Below are positions 52,758 through 64,000 of a stretch of 64,000 bases of DNA, piece by piece. The notes beneath the pieces were generated by a model. The model ran no database searches, had not been told where the DNA came from, and worked only from the letters and a program-made list of their open reading frames with translations. The translations under genes and the position numbers were made by a program. The first letter of the stretch is position 1; each line of letters opens with the position of its first letter. The stretch spans positions 83,086,255 through 83,150,254 of the forward strand of contig CATQJL010000223.1 of the NCBI GenBank assembly GCA_958299035.1, written 5' to 3'. This DNA is from Cylicocyclus nassatus (taxonomy: Eukaryota > Nematoda > Chromadorea > Rhabditida > Strongylidae).

Positions 52758-53755
52758 ACTCAAACAAATACATGACACCAGTGATAAGCCAAAATGACAC
52801 CCACATATAGAAATTCCATAAGCAATGAATCGCGGCACAACCTACCCTAGCTTGCCATCAGACGTACAGTTGACAAGCAGCACGGACAGGGTGAGGGTCA
52901 GGCATACAACGGCAGTCCCCGCTGGCATATCCAAACGGGTGCAGTTGTACGGGGCCAGTAGGGGGCCACCAGCGCACCCTCTCTAGCAAAAAAGGGCAAG
53001 GTCATGTTACAAATACGAGTTTTCACAGGATGGATGATGTGGACGGAAGTATAGAAGTCTAACGCGGGCATGTCATTCAAGTTTACTAGTTAACCGAAAC
53101 AGACCAAAACGGTAACCGAGCGCTAGTCGAATTGAAGGTGCCACGCAGGCTCTACCATTCAATCATGAAGTAGAAGAAAATGAAGAGGGAAAGTGGCGCC
53201 CTTTCAGTTTGTCATGACCATCGCGAAGGAGAAAACAAGAAGAATTGTCTTAACAAAATCAAAGTGCAGGAAGGATAGAGAAGAGATCCAGGGAAGGATG
53301 CAAGAAAGTATTCGGTAATGGAATAGGGCGCTGTCATCTGACGTCCGCTATCTGCAGTAGTTAAGTACATCAATTTTGGACAGTGCTTTTCTGAAGTGAG
53401 AATTTTTTGGTGTAGAAGTGCAGAGGTTAGACTCTCAATCTATTTGGGCGTTCTGAAAGCAAGTGTGCTCGACCTACGCAAACGATGGGATGTAGGTGAT
53501 TTAGGGTAGCGAAAAGCGGCGCAGGAGCGCCTTCCGTAAACACAACGAAAGCACCAGAAACTGGAAGGTTTTAGGCGGAGGTCGTCTTTGGAAAATCTGA
53601 ATGCCAAAATGAGATCTGTTTGAACTTTTCTGTAGTACGACGAATACTGTATGAAGGAAGAGTGTGAGAATAGTTTTGATCAGTGAAAGCACAATAATAA
53701 AGTATTCTAGTAAATGTTTTTTGCAGGTTTTCAATTTTTGCTATTCTTACGAGCA
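52758..53755. other. No recognised feature
   Basis: About 1 kb with no recognisable gene, repeat end or RNA. Confidence 0.35.
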
Positions 53756-54141
53756 GTGGCGGTCCCAAGATTTCGGATCGGTGGAGGGGGGGGCGGCAAA
53801 ATTTTTTTCCGAATGAAGGAGCGTGGCATCAGCCATGCACTCCGAAAAAATTTCTGGTGTGCTTCTTAAAATTTTTGCGTGTTCATAACCCCTAAAATCT
53901 TGAAAAGGGGGTGTGGCGTTAGCCACGCCTCTGAAAAAATTTTCTCAAGACTGATTTGAACTTTTAAAAAATTTAAAAAATTCAATTATCTACAAACATA
54001 AACAAGTCACTAGCAAATATTTCTGAAAGTACTCACAGCTTAATTGCTAAGGAATTTAGAATCTTTTGAATTTGTCAAGCTCAGATTTCTTCATCAAAAT
54101 TTGGATGCAAGAAACTTCAAACGCTGTTGCAAAGCGGGGAT
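53755..54141 (+). repeat. Possible 5' end of a transposon at the gap edge
   Basis: CAGTGGCGGTCCCAAGATTT resembles the CAGTGGCGG starts of some hAT-like elements, followed by two imperfect repeats of GGCATCAGCCATGC / GGCGTTAGCCACGC. No right end is seen before the N gap. Confidence 0.3.
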
Positions 54142-54641
54142 NNNNNNNNNNNNNNNNNNNNNNNNNNNNNNNNNNNNNNNNNNNNNNNNNNNNNNNNNNN
54201 NNNNNNNNNNNNNNNNNNNNNNNNNNNNNNNNNNNNNNNNNNNNNNNNNNNNNNNNNNNNNNNNNNNNNNNNNNNNNNNNNNNNNNNNNNNNNNNNNNNN
54301 NNNNNNNNNNNNNNNNNNNNNNNNNNNNNNNNNNNNNNNNNNNNNNNNNNNNNNNNNNNNNNNNNNNNNNNNNNNNNNNNNNNNNNNNNNNNNNNNNNNN
54401 NNNNNNNNNNNNNNNNNNNNNNNNNNNNNNNNNNNNNNNNNNNNNNNNNNNNNNNNNNNNNNNNNNNNNNNNNNNNNNNNNNNNNNNNNNNNNNNNNNNN
54501 NNNNNNNNNNNNNNNNNNNNNNNNNNNNNNNNNNNNNNNNNNNNNNNNNNNNNNNNNNNNNNNNNNNNNNNNNNNNNNNNNNNNNNNNNNNNNNNNNNNN
54601 NNNNNNNNNNNNNNNNNNNNNNNNNNNNNNNNNNNNNNNNN
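54142..54641. other. Assembly gap of 500 N
   Basis: Exactly 500 N, the usual placeholder for a gap of unknown size. Frames shown running through it are artefacts. Confidence 0.99.
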
Positions 54642-55452
54642 AAGGTTTTTGCTCAAAGCCTCCTGTGTATGCAGCAAAGGGGACCTCGAAAAACTCATGC
54701 ATGTGATGCCTCTACCGCAAAAAGCGAAAAATTTTCACATTTACGAAGAAAACAAAGATATCTACGCCAAAATCAACCTTGGTTCTGCCTTACAGCTACA
54801 TTTAATAGCAGAACATTTGAAAATCACTTCAAAAATGCAGAAGAGCTCCTGCACTGTCGAGACAGGTGACCTACATGGATGTTACAGCTGCGCGTCTGGA
54901 GCAACGATAGAAATCATTTGCACGGGCAATGAAGGAGAAACAACGGCCACTATTGAATGCGCCACACAAAGCCAAACTGCAAGATGCACAACGCAAGGCC
55001 ACCTCAATAGTCTTGTCTTCCATTTTGACAACGACATAGGCTCAACTACATGCACTTTCACCTGCCCAAATACAAAGATGAACATTTCTATACGAGAAAG
55101 TTTGAAGTTTTCAAAGGACGACTTAATCAAAGCCGACGCATGGATTAACAACGAAATAAGAAAGATACCACCAGACATTTCAGCAATCGAAAGCTTTTTT
55201 AACACTATAACTGAATATACTATAACTGAATATACTCGTTCGTTTTCCACCTTTTTCACCTATCTCAAGTATGCTATTTTTCTGATATTTGCAACGTTTC
55301 TCCTCTCTTTCCTTTCGAATCAAACGATGTACATTTTCTTCAACTTTTACGAAAAAACACCATTGATTTTCGTCGCGGGAGTATCTGCAACTTGCAGAAT
55401 CGTAACATGTTTTCACTTTCTTATAGCATTCTTAGCATTTCCTAAAGACTAA
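54642..55452 (+). CDS. env: Phlebovirus-type Gc C-terminal part, second copy
   Basis: An unbroken frame of about 269 codons to a TAA at 55450-55452, cut at its 5' side by the gap. It parallels the C-terminal part of the BEL envelope at 29053-29841: CVCSKGDLEKL near the start, GSALQLH, HGCYSCASGA, TTQGHLNSLVFHF, then a membrane anchor (YAIFLIFATFLLSFL) and a short tail. Such proteins would be retrotransposon or virus-derived membrane fusion glycoproteins. A 12-bp duplication gives TITEY twice. Sequence identity to the first copy is only moderate, so it is a different element subfamily. Whether pol lies in the gap is unknown. Confidence 0.75.
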
Positions 55453-55535
55453 TGTTTGGAATTTTATCATAATTGTCTTAGTCAATCAAAGCCGCGACAA
55501 AGCATTGTTGACACACTCACCCAAACAGAGGGGGG

Positions 55536-55661
55536 GGGGGAACGAAAGCCACCAGGTCCAGCCGCCTTTCGCGGCCAGCTGGTCCTTTCGCAGCGTTGTT
55601 GCATGTCGTTCCAGGACCAGCAGTCCGCGGAGGCGGCTGGACCTGGCGGCTTTCGTTCCCC
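55536..55661. repeat. Short GC-rich foldback
   Basis: GGGGGAACGAAAGCCACCAG pairs with CTGGCGGCTTTCGTTCCCCC; arms of about 35 bp enclose a centre with its own CCAGCTGGTCC-type pairing. It lies 84 bp beyond the envelope stop codon. Confidence 0.75.
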
Positions 55662-55941
55662 CACCCACCCAAACATATGGAAAGACTGCTATCTATGTAG
55701 AGGTTATAAAGTCAAACTCTGTATAAATGCTCGTGGTTCTGTATACGCTTTGCCTATCAGCACATCAGCCAATAAACCTCGTCCAAGTCCTTTGAAAGTC
55801 CAAACATAACTTACTCTCAAAAGACTAGAATGGAGGAAACTTTGCTCATTGTGTAGCCGATGGTCGATTCAATAGTAGCGCGGAACTTGGCTTTTACCAA
55901 AAATTTTCTGCGAAAAAAATATTGCCAAGAAAGCAAAAGTA

Positions 55942-56934
55942 TTAGGTCGATGCATAATTCCTGCACCAAAATAGGTGCAGACCGCAATAACTCGGAATAA
56001 TCCTATATCCCAAGTAGGATTCGATATATCATTTGTTAGCGTAAACCTAGCTCTACAAGATATTGCTCAAATATCTACACCTTTGATCCACGCGAAGTTT
56101 TGAGCCAAAAACTGAAGAAAAACCATGCGTCCGAAAACCTTAAGACAGATCTTAAAAAAATTGTAACTTCGTTCAAAAAGCTCATGCAAATTTTCTTTGT
56201 TACTCACGCGTAGACGTTCCACGTAAGACATTTATCTATGCGGTTGCTGTATTTTTTCTCAACTAGACGATGAAAAAACAATTTCTTAAAGCTTTTCATG
56301 TTTTTGCCAAATTAGTGCTGAGATGTTCTAGTATTAACAGTTGTATAGTACATGCCGTTAGCAGTGAAACTTCACATTTTCAGCCTTCTAGAACTGCTAG
56401 TTCGCGAGAAATAACGAATCTAGATTCCCTTATCCAAATTTTTCTTGCCTAGTTGCTAAAAATCCGATATTTCTCGTAAACCAGCTGCTCTAAAGAGCTG
56501 AAAATTCACATTCACGCTTCTAAGGTCCTATAGCATACAACTGTCAGTGCTAGAACATCTCAGCATTGTTTTGGAAAAAACATGAAAAACTTCGTTTTCT
56601 CATCGTCTAGTTGAGAAAAAATACAGCAACCCGCGTAGATAGATGTCTTACGTGGAACGTCTACGCGTGAGCAAGAAAGAAAATTTGTATGAGCTTTTCG
56701 AACGAAGTTACAATTTTTTAAAGATCTGTCTTAAGGTTTTCGGACGCATGGTTTTTTTCAGTTTTTGGCTCCAAACTTCGCGTGGATCAAAGCTGGTGTA
56801 GATATTTGAGCAATATCTTGTAGAGCTAGGTTTGCGCTATTAAATGATATATCGAATCCTACTTGGAATATAGGATTATTCCGAGTTATTGCAGTCTGTA
56901 GCTATTTTGGTGCAGGAATTATGCATCAACCTAA
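55942..56934. mobile_element. 1-kb palindromic mariner-type element
   Basis: Ends TTAGGTCGATGCATAATTCC and GGAATTATGCATCAACCTAA, flanked by TA (55940-55941 and 56935-56936). The two arms are complementary almost throughout, with the centre near 56440. No transposase. Confidence 0.9.
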
Positions 56935-56936
56935 TA

Positions 56937-57500
56937 CCATTTTCTCCTGCATTTTAAAGAGGGCAAGAATTTGTATTTTCAGATTCTTCCAATTTTTTCT
57001 CATTTGAAAAACGAGGAGATTCTGCCGTTTTCCTACCATTAGTAGTCCTTGGTCTACTCTATCAGAACCAAGTGAAAGTTCTGCAATCGCTTCTCACATA
57101 AGCATTTTACAAAACTCCGAGTGATCCCAGCATTCAGCTAAGTTCGAGTCAGAGCTTCTCGGCTCAGGAATTTTGAAAAATTCAGCGTTGGGGAGCATTT
57201 TGTAGCACAAATCTTCGCGATTATAACACATATTTTTTGTAACAAATTTATGGGTTTTTCATGAAATTAGGGCAAGTCGAATGAAAGGAAAAAAATTTCA
57301 AGTTTGAGATCCTCACATTTAAAGGTACGGAACTTCGGTCTGAACAAAGATTTTCGAAACTAAAAGTGCATATCAGAAAATAGAAGAAACGAGCTTTCCG
57401 ATAGTGTAGATGGTTTAAGAGAAAAACGATTTTTGATTGAAAACTAGCGTTTGAAAGAAAAGGTAGGAAAAACGTGCATTAATTATGAACCAATCTAATA
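56937..57500. other. No recognised feature
   Basis: Spacer between two mariner-type elements with no recognisable content. Confidence 0.4.
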
Positions 57501-57502
57501 TA

Positions 57503-58197
57503 CAGGGTGTTCCAAAAAGATGTGCACACTGTTTGATCGTTAATAGCTCTCTTGCTTTCATGTCTATTACCGAGCTTGATGTACCATTCCGTAGAGCGAG
57601 GTTCAACTTATATTAACAGTATGGAGCAAACTACCAGTCGCTCTTCATTACTGTAGAATTACGGCATGAACTTCCAGCATGCAGCATCACTGCAGAATAG
57701 GCCTCTTAATGAAATAATTTCAAAAAAAAAGTCTGAAAATTTGTGTAGCAATTTTTTCAGGCGTGCTGACTTCATTACATGACTTTTCATCAGTTTTTCG
57801 AGCTTTCTTGATGGCGTATTCACATTTTTGACGAGCATTGGAAAGACAGTTATCAGCCTAATTTTGAAATAACTTATGAAGGAAGCACTATACTGAAGCG
57901 CAGCTTTCATGTTTGGAATCAGCGACTTCGATTAGCCCACTTCAAAAGTTTTCTGGCTTGTTTGGGTTTCTTTCTGAGGCAAAATACCGGCAAAATACCG
58001 ATTTTGATAGCTTACAATCATCCTTGAAGTTCCCATAGAAATTTTACAGTAATGAAGAGCGATCGATGATTTGCTCCACAACGCAAATTTAAGTTGAATC
58101 TCGCTCTACAGAATGGTGCTTTAAGCTCGACAAAAGACATGAATGCAGGGGAATTATTAACGATCAAACAGTGTGCACCTCTTTTTGGGACACCCTG
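57503..58197. mobile_element. Mariner-type MITE (CAGGGTGT ends), second copy
   Basis: A 695-bp element with ends CAGGGTGTTCCAAAAAGATG and CTCTTTTTGGGACACCCTG, flanked by TA at 57501-57502 and 58198-58199. The sub-terminal TTTGATCGTTAATA block and GAGC.AGGTTCAACTTA pattern match the copy at 8917-9596. Arms have diverged from each other more than in that copy. Confidence 0.85.
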
Positions 58198-58203
58198 TAT
58201 ATA

Positions 58204-58749
58204 TTAGGTTGAACCGAAAGTTCTGTCGTACCATTTTCAAAAATTCATAACTTCTGATTTTTCCGACCGATTTGACCGCTCTGATTCTTATATGAAATAG
58301 TAAGTCATGCTGTTCATAAGGACATCTTAGATGCTTACTAATGATCATCTTTTGCATAGATAGGAGCGATAAAAAAAACTAGTCAAAATTCAAATTTTCA
58401 GTGTAGGGTCATAAAAAATCGAAAACTCGCAACAAAAATGGGTATTGTAGGTTCTTTCACCAGCTCTTTCTAACAGTGCAAAGTACAATACTGCCTACAA
58501 TACTGACTGCTCCGATTTTTGTTGCAAGTTTCCGATTTTTATGACGCTACATAGAAAATTCGAATTTTGACTAATTTTCTTCTACCGCTCCTATCTCTGC
58601 AAAAGATGAGCATTAGTAAGCATCTAAGAAGTCCTTATGAACAGCATGACTTAATCTTTCATACAAAAATCAGAGCGGTTAAATCGGTCAAAAATCAAGA
58701 AGTTATGAATTTTTGAAAATGGTGCGACAGAACTTTCGGTTCAACCTAA
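58204..58749. mobile_element. Mariner-type palindrome
   Basis: Ends TTAGGTTGAACCGAAAGTTC and GAACTTTCGGTTCAACCTAA. A 546-bp near-complete palindrome centred near 58480. TA precedes it at 58202-58203; the right duplication is not preserved. Confidence 0.85.
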
Positions 58750-58759
58750 AAAAATTAAA

Positions 58760-59494
58760 TTAGGTTGGTCCGAAAGTTCGTTCGCAGCATTTTCAAAAAA
58801 TCATAACTTCCTTCCCTCACAATGATTTTGAGCAATTCGATCTTTATTAAAAAGCGTAAAGCATGTAGTTTCCAATGTTCCCTAACAACCTTTCAGCATG
58901 TTCAGATTGCAGAGATAAAAATGAAAGAACGAGATCATCCGAAATTCGGAATTTTTAAGCAAAAATTCTAACAATTTAGAAACTGTGCGATAAAATCCAG
59001 AACAGCCATCAACCTAAGTTTTCTTATATTTTATCACTAACTGAGTTAAGTTTGTGCTGATCGAGCTCTTCTTTCAAAAGTTATGATTTTTTGAAAAAAA
59101 ATGCCGAAAAATCGATTTCTTGAGAATTCCTAGGAAAGTGATTTTTCGGCATTTTTTTTCAAAAAATCATAACTTTTGAAAGAAGAGCTCGATCAGCACA
59201 AACTTAACTCAGTTAGTGATAAAATATAAGAAAACTTAGGATGATGACTGTTCTGGATTTTATCGCACAGTTTCTGAATTGTTAGAATTTTTGCTTAAAA
59301 ATTCCCAATTTCGGATGATCTTGTTCTTTCATTTTTATCTCTACAACCTGAGCATGTTGAAAAGCCTCCAGGGGACTTTTGGAAACTACATGCTTTACTC
59401 TTTCTAAAAAAATTTGAAATGTGCGAAATCGTCGTGAATGAAAGAAGTTACGATTTTTTGAACATGGAGGGACAGAACTTTCGGTTCAACCTAA
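58760..59494. mobile_element. Mariner-type palindrome
   Basis: Starts TTAGGTTGGTCCGAAAGTTC and ends GAACTTTCGGTTCAACCTAA. The inner arms (about 58990-59125 and 59130-59270) are nearly perfect around GAGAATTCCTAGG. 735 bp. The outer ends differ slightly from each other (GGTCC versus GAACC), so they may derive from two subfamilies. Confidence 0.85.
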
Positions 59495-59498
59495 TATA

Positions 59499-59560
59499 TT
59501 AGGTTGTCCCGAAAGTTCGTTACACCATTTTCAAAAATTCGTAACTCTTTAAATTCTCGA
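59499..59560 (+). repeat. Single mariner-type end
   Basis: TTAGGTTGTCCCGAAAGTTC follows the previous element after TATA. The closest candidate for its partner is CGGCGCAACCTAA at 63425-63437 before TA, a weak match; it may be an orphan end. Confidence 0.45.
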
Positions 59561-60099
59561 CAAATTTGTGCGAACAAAATTTTGCTTAGGAGACGAACTC
59601 ATGCTCTTTACAAACGTGTCTGAACAGTGAGACGTATCTAAACACATGAGATCGTTCAAACCGCTTTCCTGTCACAAATATGTCAGCTTGAGTCGGAGGA
59701 CACAAAATAACAATTAATTACACAAAATAACAATTAATTTTATCTCAACAATATTTCTATTGGCAATAAGAAATTTCATGCACCGCTAAGACTTCATAGC
59801 GTGCTGTAAATAAACATCAGTACATATAAGGCTAGCAAAGGTGAAATTTACCTCAAATTCATTGATGAATACGAATCGCTCAAGGTACATTTCACCTTGA
59901 GGATTTGCCTCAGGTTAGAATTAACCTCAGTAATAAATGCAGCCTCTGGCGTGCGAGCTTTCCATCATTCCATGGCTTCTGGCTGGGATGAGTTCAGGAC
60001 AGCCTTGAAATTTCCAAAGGTTGCCGAAAAGAGGTTCTTATGGCATTTTCCCCGTCTTGGAGATTGAAAGTGCCGGACCGAAGATTTCCGCGAACTGAG
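59561..60099. other. No recognised feature
   Basis: A short direct duplication ACACAAAATAACAATTAATT occurs at 59700-59740. Otherwise unassigned. Confidence 0.4.
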
Positions 60100-60410
60100 G
60101 GCGATTAAAAGCATAAAGGCTCAAGGGTTTGGCGTCTTCAATACCCTCTGAGGGCATGCGCCGAACGCACACACTAACTTCATAGTCGAAGAGGCTACTG
60201 AAGAGAGCCTTTTAAAGTGACTTTCGGGGGCCAGCGTTTATCAAGTCAGTGCTTCAATCCTCCCAGATTACTCTGGTACCATTTCCGGCCCCAGAGGGTA
60301 GAGGACTTGGCTGGCCCAGGGGTGGGATCGAATCTGTATCCATGTAGTCATAGCGGTGCCTCATAACTAAACCACTCAAACCCCGCAGTTGCTGCCTGAA
60401 ATCACCCAAT
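60100..60410 (-). mobile_element. Candidate tRNA-derived SINE
   Basis: On the minus strand a TGGTTTAGTTATGAGG (60374-60359) resembles an RNA polymerase III A box and GATTCGATCCC (60334-60324) closely fits a B box, spaced as in tRNAs. There is no cloverleaf strong enough for a real tRNA. The downstream body is unlike any tRNA. Limits are approximate. Confidence 0.45.
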
Positions 60411-60479
60411 AGCCGCCGAAATGGGTGGAGTGGCTGCACCTTACTGTCTCCACCAAACCATTCACTAACGAGAATCTCA

Positions 60480-63400
60480 GGTCCACCTTCTCCAGCAGTC
60501 TTTAAGAAATACCTTAGAAATACTTTTTAACACCTTTGAGAGATTTCACGACCTTAGACTTAGCATCCGAAAGGCCAAGGAGCGATGAAGAGCTTGCTAC
60601 TAATTTTGATAAGCCACCGCCTTATAGAAGGGAAACGCTCGAAAACAAATTGGAATTACTAATTTTGCTGGCGTAAAGTTATGCTTTAGGATGTGAAATT
60701 CTCGACGATGCCGGCGAAGTGGGCGACTTCACGTTTTTCGCCAACTTCGAACTGCCGAGAATTTTCCATTCTGTTGTCATACCGTATGGCATTGTCATAA
60801 CTATAGAAAAGCTTATAGACTACTTCAACGTGAAGATTTGGAAGAAAAAATTTATACAGGTTTGGTCATCTGCTAGCAGCCGAGAAAATAATTGCTTTAT
60901 TAATTACCAATTAGTCTGGCCGGAGCGAGCGATGCTTACTTCAAACTACTGCGAGGGAGATGTCTAGAGTGATTTTTGGAGGAATTAAAGGGCAACTTTG
61001 CAGAGCCGATTTCATGCCTGAGCATGCATGTTGGAGGGTTAATAATTCTGTGAATATTACAGATATGGGTCTAAAGCAGGGTCAAGCTTGTGATGCGACT
61101 GTCGCAACGGGGGGTCGTAAAGAGGGTACCTAAGGTGGGGGGGGATCGTAAGAGAAGGTAGTTAGGCTAAAATACTTAAGCTTAAAAGGGAATCAAACAG
61201 CAGATCATTAGTTAAGTTCTTCACGATACTCTAAAAAGTGGAAATCAGAATAAAAAAGATAGAAAATCTGTAGAAATTCTCAAAAAAACATTTACAAAAG
61301 CTCAAAAAACTTTTGAAGGATGTATGATTTGATTAAAATGCTAAATGTACCGATTGCCCTAGAAATCTTGCTTCTGAAGCCCTCATGAAGTCTCACACAC
61401 TCGACAAAAGCGAATATCTTTATCAACTGTGACCATCATAAATTTCTAAATCTTTTTGTAATGTTTTTCACGGGCTCATATGATTTATCTGTACTTTGGA
61501 GATGCTCAGCTACATCAGTGCAAAATTTGGTGTTATTTTGTCAACTCTGGATTTTCTTATGATATTATCTATTGTAGCAAAAAATGAGAAAAGGGGGAGG
61601 TCGCGTATAAATTTCTTCGGAGCTATTGAAGCTTGTTGGCTGCAATTCTGCTGTAATATGAGGCCATCCTTCTACTTTTCCTCATAAAAAATTGCAGGCT
61701 GTTTTATAACTTCTCTGGTAAGTTACAAAAGTTTAAGCTCAAAAATCTTAGTTTTTGCTTTTTAGGATCGCATCTAATTTTGCGAGAGTCGCATCCAAAC
61801 TTTTTCGAGCTTACTGCTCCTCAAAAGCTGAAACTTTTTCCATGGATAGTCTGGACACCATCCTACGGAACCTGTGCTTTGCAGCCTCTCAGGCCTTTTC
61901 CTGGCCTTAGTTACGAATTTTCCTACCGTGCTCATGCACGTTTTTGACGTCGTTCTGGACGGCGCTCAACCGGAAAAACTGTGGAAGAGGTAGGAAGTAA
62001 GCTTCTTAGTCGAAAACATCTTTTGCAGTTCAAGAATGTAATTTTTTTCTCCGGCAAAAATTTGTGTCGCCTATGGGAATCGAATTTGCTGGTCTGAAGT
62101 ATGCCTTAAATTCAAAAAAAAAACTTGCAGATTCTCAAACATTATTGAAGGTGTGCATGTGTGCTACAGATGCTGGACGCACCCACTGGCTTAGAAATTT
62201 TGCTTCCGAAACCTCACTGAAGTTCTCACGCAGGTGTTTTTTGAGATTGACGTTCGTTTATGCAGGTTACCGCGAGGAATGTGGGCAGGGGAGGTAAGGG
62301 GAATAAATGGGGAGGGAAGAAGGAAGGGGGGGGGGGTCGTACGGATGGGTACCTTTGAGGGGGGGGGAGGTCGTAAATTTGGGTCCTTATCGCATCAACC
62401 GCTTGACCCTGGTCTAAAGTCTGTTTTATTCGACAGATCTCTGAAAATACGATTTTTACGAAAAAGGTCGTGGAAGAACAGCCAAACTTGGGAATTCTAT
62501 CACTAAGGGCGAGTTTGCGCCCTTATATCTCTGCGAGTTGCAAGGTTGGAATAATGACAGGTGAACATCTATGTCAATTTCAGAAGCTCTATTTTACTGG
62601 ATGTAGTTCGTGCCTATAGCTCCTGTGTAGGAGGCGCTATATGGTGGACGTGCACATTTTGACTTCTATCTCCGTGAAAAGCAAGGGATACGGGCTGGCA
62701 TAGCCATGTATTTGTATACGAGAGAAGCAACACATACAATTCGGAAAAAAATATAGGGGCTTCCTCTGTGGGAGCCCATCTATGAAAGCTTCTAGACAGT
62801 TTTTTCTTTTAGATGGGACCACGCGATATTTTCTCTTTCTCCGCCCTTCATTTTCCTCCTCCATTTTAATACCAAAACGCATGTAACAGTTTCCCAGCAG
62901 CTATCTGAACCGTGCGTAGGGTCAATGTTGGGTATAAGTAAGGGGAATGAAGCTAGAAAATCACTTTTCGCTTATTTCTCCTCATTTTCGCTTTAATTTT
63001 CGTTCATTTTTTGATTTTGAGAGTTTAAAAATGCGCGATGCTCGTTTAAAGGAATTGTGGCTGTATAATAGCAGCAAAAGTAAGCTGGGAAGAAGAGTGG
63101 AGCTTGTGTTTGAGTGGGCGGAGTCTTGGGAAGTGGGCGGAGCCTCAGAAGGTATGTGGAGCCTTGAGGTTCAAAATTGGGGGTGTGAATCTCAAAAATT
63201 GGCAACATCGGAATTTTTTTAGGTTGCGGAATCTCCAAATTCTCCAAATCTTCGAGTTTGTCGATTATAAAGGTTTCGCAACCTCCAAAACATCGATTTT
63301 ATCGAGTTAGCTGTGATTTGTAAGCCGCGCCCACTACCGTTATAACTGATACCCAATATATGGGTGAGAAGACATTTAGTCTTATCTGAGGTGTTTAATT

Positions 63401-63769
63401 ATGTTCTGCGAACGATTTTTGTTACGGCGCAACCTAATATTAATGTAGATAGAGAGCTAAGATAAACATCATTCGATACAGCAGCTTCGCGAGTTCCTTA
63501 GCAGTTGAACATTGTGCAAAGTATCTTTTGGAGTGAATTTGAAAATGGCTAGCAAAATTTGTTAGAATCAACATTCATTCGAAATTTAGCTACCGTCAAC
63601 CCTACAAAAAGAAGCTAGGTAGCAGTGTCTTTTATAATCAAAGTCGGATAAATGCTCAAGTTTTCTAAGAAAAAGGCGCCATATGTTTTTCTCGATTTTC
63701 GATCTTGACCACTGGTTTTGGCTGAAATATTGATGATCTTAAATTGACCCGATACTCCAGTCACAGTAA
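60480..63769. other. No confident feature over 3.3 kb
   Basis: Contains two G-rich tracts next to GGTCGTA words (61110-61150 and 62320-62375) and paired, partly repeated context around them (CTTGCTTCTGAAGCCCTCATGAAGT near 61368 and CTTCCGAAACCTCACTGAAG near 62205), so 61070-61410 and 62150-62420 look like diverged repeats. Small frames elsewhere (60719-60967, 62947-63222) show no domain. Confidence 0.35.
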
Positions 63770-64000
63770 TTTTCAAACCGACTGTCAACGAAAATACTAG
63801 TCATTGCGTCCCCCGGAGGCGACGCGCATTTGAGCCCGATAAATAACAACAGTAAGCAAGGGTTACCGTCCCAACAAGACGAGCGGGGACGGCCAAAGAA
63901 GCTAGTTCATCATCATCACGAGTACAAACGACGAAACAAGTTATCAGATACGCTTCGATTAGTTACCATCAACGTAGGATCCCTCACAGGGAGACATCGA
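63770..64000 (+). CDS. LINE (RTE-like) endonuclease N-terminus, runs off the window
   Basis: An open frame of 77 codons without ATG, still open at the edge. It ends RLVTINVGSLTGRHR, matching the first conserved motif of apurinic-type endonucleases of nematode RTE-like LINEs (N-V-G-T-L-T-G-R). Upstream are a Ser/Pro/Gly-rich linker and a His run. The enzyme would nick target DNA to prime reverse transcription. The domain is truncated by the window, so completeness cannot be judged. Confidence 0.6.

Noticed and set aside
54044..54706. Open frames of 190-440 codons spanning the N run
   Set aside because: The frames are open only because N translates as unknown; only the part after 54641 is real sequence.
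60324..60395. A functional tRNA gene
   Set aside because: B box fits, but no acceptor stem or anticodon arm can be drawn with confidence.
59499..63437. A 3.9-kb mariner element between TTAGGTTGTCCCG and CGGCGCAACCTAA
   Set aside because: Only the outermost bases match, the sub-terminal sequences differ and no transposase lies between; kept as an orphan end.

Overview
The window is eukaryotic and reads as a repeat-rich stretch of a nematode genome. The evidence is: a BEL/Pao retrotransposon carrying a phlebovirus-type Gn/Gc envelope (the arrangement known from nematode Cer7/Tas-like elements); the start of an RTE-like LINE endonuclease typical of nematodes; short introns of about 45-100 bp; and many TA-inserting mariner-type elements, Helitrons and foldback elements. 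I see no rRNA, no intact tRNA and no CRISPR. The species cannot be named from the sequence. A 500-N assembly gap lies at 54142-54641.

Layout. 1-5100: foldbacks, a mariner MITE, Helitron copies and two hAT MITEs with perfect 8-bp target duplications. 5097-11784: a five-level nest (Helitron H1 > foldback with CTCAG ends > 5.9-kb hAT element > Helitron H2 > mariner MITE), each level bounded by recognisable ends. It appears to sit in an intron of a minus-strand host gene ('gene B') whose phase-consistent exons lie at 11797-13347. 13600-21500: tandem and inverted foldbacks, a palindromic Helitron dimer with 120-bp tandem repeats, and a signal-peptide first exon at 19073-19189. 22663-42330: a second minus-strand host gene ('gene A'), split at a 3' splice site by an 18.3-kb Ty3/Gypsy element (23579-41861; 600-bp LTRs, TCTG duplication). 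That Gypsy is itself split by an 11-kb BEL/Pao element on the minus strand (28572-39663). 42860-48450: a 1.45-kb PIF/Harbinger-like palindrome, another three-level nest (Helitron > mariner > Helitron) and candidate plus-strand 'gene C' exons. 49700-64000: foldbacks, a second phlebovirus-type Gc fragment with an open frame after the gap, a run of mariner-type palindromes (55942-59494), a candidate tRNA-derived SINE and a partial LINE at the right edge.

What works together. The two retrotransposons are defective: the Gypsy kept gag and only the integrase tail, and the BEL gag-pol-env is broken by several frameshifts. The host genes are known only from exons with matching splice phases, and I could not assign their functions. 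The most informative observations are the nested insertions, which give a relative order of transposition; the filled and empty LTR pair inside the BEL element; the 43-bp direct repeats abutting the BEL termini; the Gypsy landing on a host splice acceptor; and three sequence-unrelated two-tier hairpins that all end in CTGG|T.
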